A program made the position numbers and the translations under genes. The notes below the pieces were generated by a model that was given only the letters and a program-made list of their open reading frames with translations, was not told the DNA's origin and did not search any database. Shown here piece after piece: positions 61,100 through 64,000 of a stretch of 64,000 nt of DNA (position 1 is its first letter; each line of letters opens with the position of its first letter). The DNA comes from Whitmania pigra (lineage: Eukaryota; Annelida; Clitellata; Hirudinida; Haemopidae): NCBI GenBank assembly GCA_021613335.1, contig JAJTWR010000013.1:124001-188000 (forward strand), in the 5' to 3' direction.

Positions 61100-62400
61100 T
61101 GCCCATGCGCATTTTGAAAAAAATACCAAGTCTTTGCTCCTTTGTATGCATTAAGAACTGTCATTTATATTTACAAATATATAACGTCACCCTATTAAAA
61201 CTTTAATGTATCAAACAGACAAGCGAACGAATGTCATACGAAACTTAATTCGGAGCGTTCCCGGCAACTAGAACAAAGGGCCCGAATTCCACGCTAATTT
61301 TTGTTTCAACAAAACTGTTACCAATAAAATCTCAGAACATTATTATTTTTATGACTTTTATCATTATTTTAGGACTTTATTGCAATTTGTAGGGCCTGCC
61401 TCATTTTTTAGGACTATTTAATACGAAAAAACCGAATTTCGAAAATTTAGGACTTTTTAGGACCTTTACGATCAATGTTAGCAACTAAAAAGCAAGTGTC
61501 TACTTAGAAACAAGAAATTGGGAAGGCCAGAATCGATGGTCTCTGGATGTTCTGCAGATGTTGAAAATGTGTTTTAAAATATTTTGAAATAATTTGTTAA
61601 ATATATCCGTAAAGTTAAAAGGAACGATATTGTTTAAAATTAAATGATTATTGACTTATTTAATTTACTCATGTTTTTTACATAGTCATATTACAAGATG
61701 ATTTATTATATAATTATATATTTACATGATTAAGTATTCATTTTGAAAGAATTTAATTAAAATTGAAAAATAATTTCGTAACAGCTGAAAAATAAGCCCT
61801 AGTCTTTGTTTAACTCCTGAATAAAATATTAAAATTAAAATGAACATAAATTCTAATAAAAAATTACACCGTTAATTAAATATTTATTGTTTAATGTTAT
61901 TTGATATTATATTGTATATAATTGTGTAACGGATATATCACATAATAATAACATATAATATTCTGGTTATTATTATAATATAATATTAATAGTAATAAAT
62001 TAATTATTATTAATTCACACTTTCAGAAAGCTCTCGTTCTTCGTAAATACGCCTCAACAAGTTAAGCAGTTGCCTTTCTTCTGTAATGTGTAATTGTTTT
62101 TCTATTATCATTTCAAATTATTACTTATTATAATCTTAAATTAAGTTAACCTATTATAATTTCTTGTTATTATTTGTTGAACATTATAATTATTGTTAAT
62201 TATCAAATCATCACATAAAATCGCAGATTTATTTATGCAATTCTTTCTCGCCGGAGCACAATGTTCTCAAATACCCCATAACATTAAATAATATTAAATA
62301 ACTGTAAGTTACTATGTCCAATAAATACATTTAAATATTATTGTCTAAAGTAAATTTATTTTTTCTCAGATTTTAAAATCCACAGGGCCGCCATTAAATC
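61100..62400. other. AT-rich intergenic
   Basis: No exon seen. Repeated TTTTAGGACT words at 61365-61465 suggest decayed repeat DNA. Confidence 0.4.
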
Positions 62401-62410
62401 CCATTGATGG

Positions 62411-62411
62411 A

Positions 62412-62465
<54 letters not shown>

Positions 62466-62514
62466 GAAAAATTATTGTGTCTTTCGTTTTTTTTTTGGGG
62501 GGGGGGGGGGGGGG
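62411..62514. repeat. ATT microsatellite and an 18-base G run
   Basis: ATT units from 62411 to 62465 followed by T-rich sequence and an uninterrupted run of 18 G at 62497-62514. Confidence 0.9.
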
Positions 62515-62640
62515 TTGGGCGAGTCAAAACTTTGTGATGGTTTACAGATTTTGTGATGAAACGTGGCAATGGGGAGAGTGGAGGTAAAAAATAAGCCAAA
62601 ATTGCGTGAAGTCTTTTATGCTCCTTATAACAAAAAGTGT
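62515..62640. repeat. Dispersed DNA-transposon remnant, copy B
   Basis: Blocks GTCAAAACTTTG, TTTTGTGATG, GGTAAAAAATAAG and CCAAAATTGCGTGAAGT are shared in order with 23260-23380. Confidence 0.5.
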
Positions 62641-63560
62641 AGATTTGTTATAAATGATTTCCAGGCTAAACCCCAGCTAAAATTTGCCGGAGCAAGAGCA
62701 TTTTAAATGTTTCATCAAAATTTCTGAATTACAGTTTGGCAAGTTTCGGAACTTTTCTAAAATTTTGCCCCGGCAAAATTAAATAAAGACATTATGATAA
62801 ACCCACGTCGCTCACCTAACCGTGTTATTTCCAAAATCTTCCGATTCTTGATTAATTTTCAACCATTTTCATATCTCAGAGTCTCTTAGTTAAATATTCG
62901 GTAATAATAATTTGCTGACATTTGTCAATTGATGTGTAATCCGCTGACCATTTTTTCTGAATAAGAGTTGCATTGAGTTTTCTTTGTTCTGGTGCAAAGC
63001 ACGTATTGGTTCCAAACGAATGGCAGAAGTATTCGCTTTGTGGCTAAGCATAGTGCAGCTAGCAGACATAATGTATGCCAAGTAATTCTAGATTATAATT
63101 ATAAAATGCTATAATTATTTATGAATCAGTGAATATTTTACGACAATCGATATCGAGAAATTTTAATGTTCATCGCTAGAATGTTTGTAAATAAGTTGTT
63201 TAAGCTACTCGTTTTCGTAATTTCGGATAATGTTAGGATGAATATGATTAAACACACGTTCTAAGTTTATACGCCCTACAACATCTGGAAGTAAATATTT
63301 TTTATTCAGATAACAAGATTTAAATATCGTTTCAACAGGAAATAGATTTCCTTTTCAGATGTTGGTAACACAAAATACCTATTTCCTATCTGAGGAACGA
63401 CTAGCTATTTCGAGGCACTTTATAAATAAGAGAAATACTCTATTACTAAATGCAACTTCAAACAAATTAAATTATTAAACCTCACATGTCTAACTCAAGC
63501 TTATGAACATTAGTGCTAGATTCTAAACATTGTTTCTGAATTTGGATAGATATTGATGCA
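62641..63560. other. Upstream region of the RNF139-like gene
   Basis: AT-rich, no supported exon. The promoter and 5' UTR of the gene starting at 63561 should be here. Confidence 0.35.
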
Positions 63561-64000
63561 ATGGACAGGAATAAAGTTTTTGAGCCAATAATGAAGGTCG
63601 CTCTGAGAGTCCCTCCACTCATTATTATTAACAGCCTTTCTGATGGATTTTTGAAAGAACAAATCTTGGAAAGCCAAAGTTTGAGTAATACAGAAAGTTC
63701 AGAAGCATTTTATGTTGTGGCATTCATCTTGGGTTAGGAATATGTTCAGTTACAGTGATTTTCATTCAGCTTAGCATAACTCAAATTTTATTTATTTATT
63801 GTTTTTTTAAGTTAGAACTTTCCAAGGGAAAATTTTTGATAATTTTTATGCATATTAATTTTGCAGTTGGAATGTCAAGTGCTGTCGTCATTCTGCTACC
63901 GACCAAACAGCTTATCAGCTTTTATATCCTGATGTCATTGTTTGGAACTTTGTACACATCCTATTTCTGCAATGTTATGTTGGTGCAGAGTTTCATGCAT
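63561..64000 (+). CDS. RNF139/RNF145-like (TRC8) membrane ubiquitin ligase, first exons only
   Basis: Exon 1 (63561-63732) and exon 2 (63867 to the window edge) join in phase. Exon 1 reads MDRNKVFEPIMKVALRVPPL, IIINSLSDGFL and ends AFYVVAFILG. Exon 2 continues VGMSSAVVILLPTKQLISFY and ILMSLFGTLYTSYF, which are transmembrane helices. The ALRVPxLxIIxxxF opening and the following helix pattern match the N-terminus of TRC8 proteins, multi-pass ER ubiquitin ligases with a sterol-sensing-like region and a C-terminal RING. The RING would lie beyond the window, so the assignment rests on the first 100 residues. Confidence 0.68.

Overview
The window is nuclear DNA from an animal, very probably an invertebrate. 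It is AT-rich, its genes are split into many short exons joined by short AT-rich introns, and more than ten of these genes have clear animal orthologues. It also carries LINE, SINE, hAT, mariner-type and other DNA-transposon remnants. I could not fix the phylum. Gene models were built by hand from splice sites and reading phase. For STARD3, LASP1, LAMP, RNF17, CLIC and NOTUM every exon joins in phase and the total length fits the known family.

Layout. 1-5.4 kb: 5' part of an actin-binding-LIM (abLIM) type gene on the minus strand. 5.6-8.6 kb: an old LINE fragment with a hAT-like element and a small MITE nested in it. 9.9-11.0 kb: single-domain LAMP (minus). 11.0-17.3 kb: AT-rich repeats, a GC-rich patch and an almost full-length L2/CR1-like LINE. 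17.4-20.2 kb: STARD3 (plus), tail to tail with LASP1 (minus, 20.8-22.5 kb). 23-24.8 kb: transposon remnants. 25.0-30.0 kb: a class I (gp130-like) cytokine receptor with a very short cytoplasmic tail (minus). 30.6-32.1 kb: long TTA microsatellite and a mariner-type transposase remnant. 32.5-33.5 kb: unidentified small membrane-protein gene (plus). 35.3-45.8 kb: RNF17/TDRD4 in about 40 exons (plus), followed after 340 bp by CLIC (plus, 46.1-48.6 kb). 49.6-53.4 kb: NOTUM (minus). 55.5-56.8 kb: a complete TIR transposon with a 4-bp target duplication. 57.2 kb: an orphan calcium-binding EGF exon. 57.4-58.6 kb: LINE copies and a tRNA-derived SINE. 58.9-60.4 kb: unidentified gene with an acidic C-terminus (minus). 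60.6-61.1 kb: hAT transposase remnant. 63.56 kb to the end: first exons of an RNF139/RNF145-like ubiquitin ligase (plus).

The genes do not form one pathway. They span membrane-contact sterol transport (STARD3), cytoskeleton (LASP1, abLIM), lysosome membrane (LAMP), germline piRNA biology (RNF17), Wnt deacylation (NOTUM), cytokine signalling, a chloride-channel/GST-fold protein and an ER ubiquitin ligase. The most notable points are the near tail-less cytokine receptor, up to four GC-AG introns (one splits the catalytic serine codon of NOTUM), the compact LASP1-STARD3 pair, and a SINE whose tail matches a LINE 3' end in the same window.
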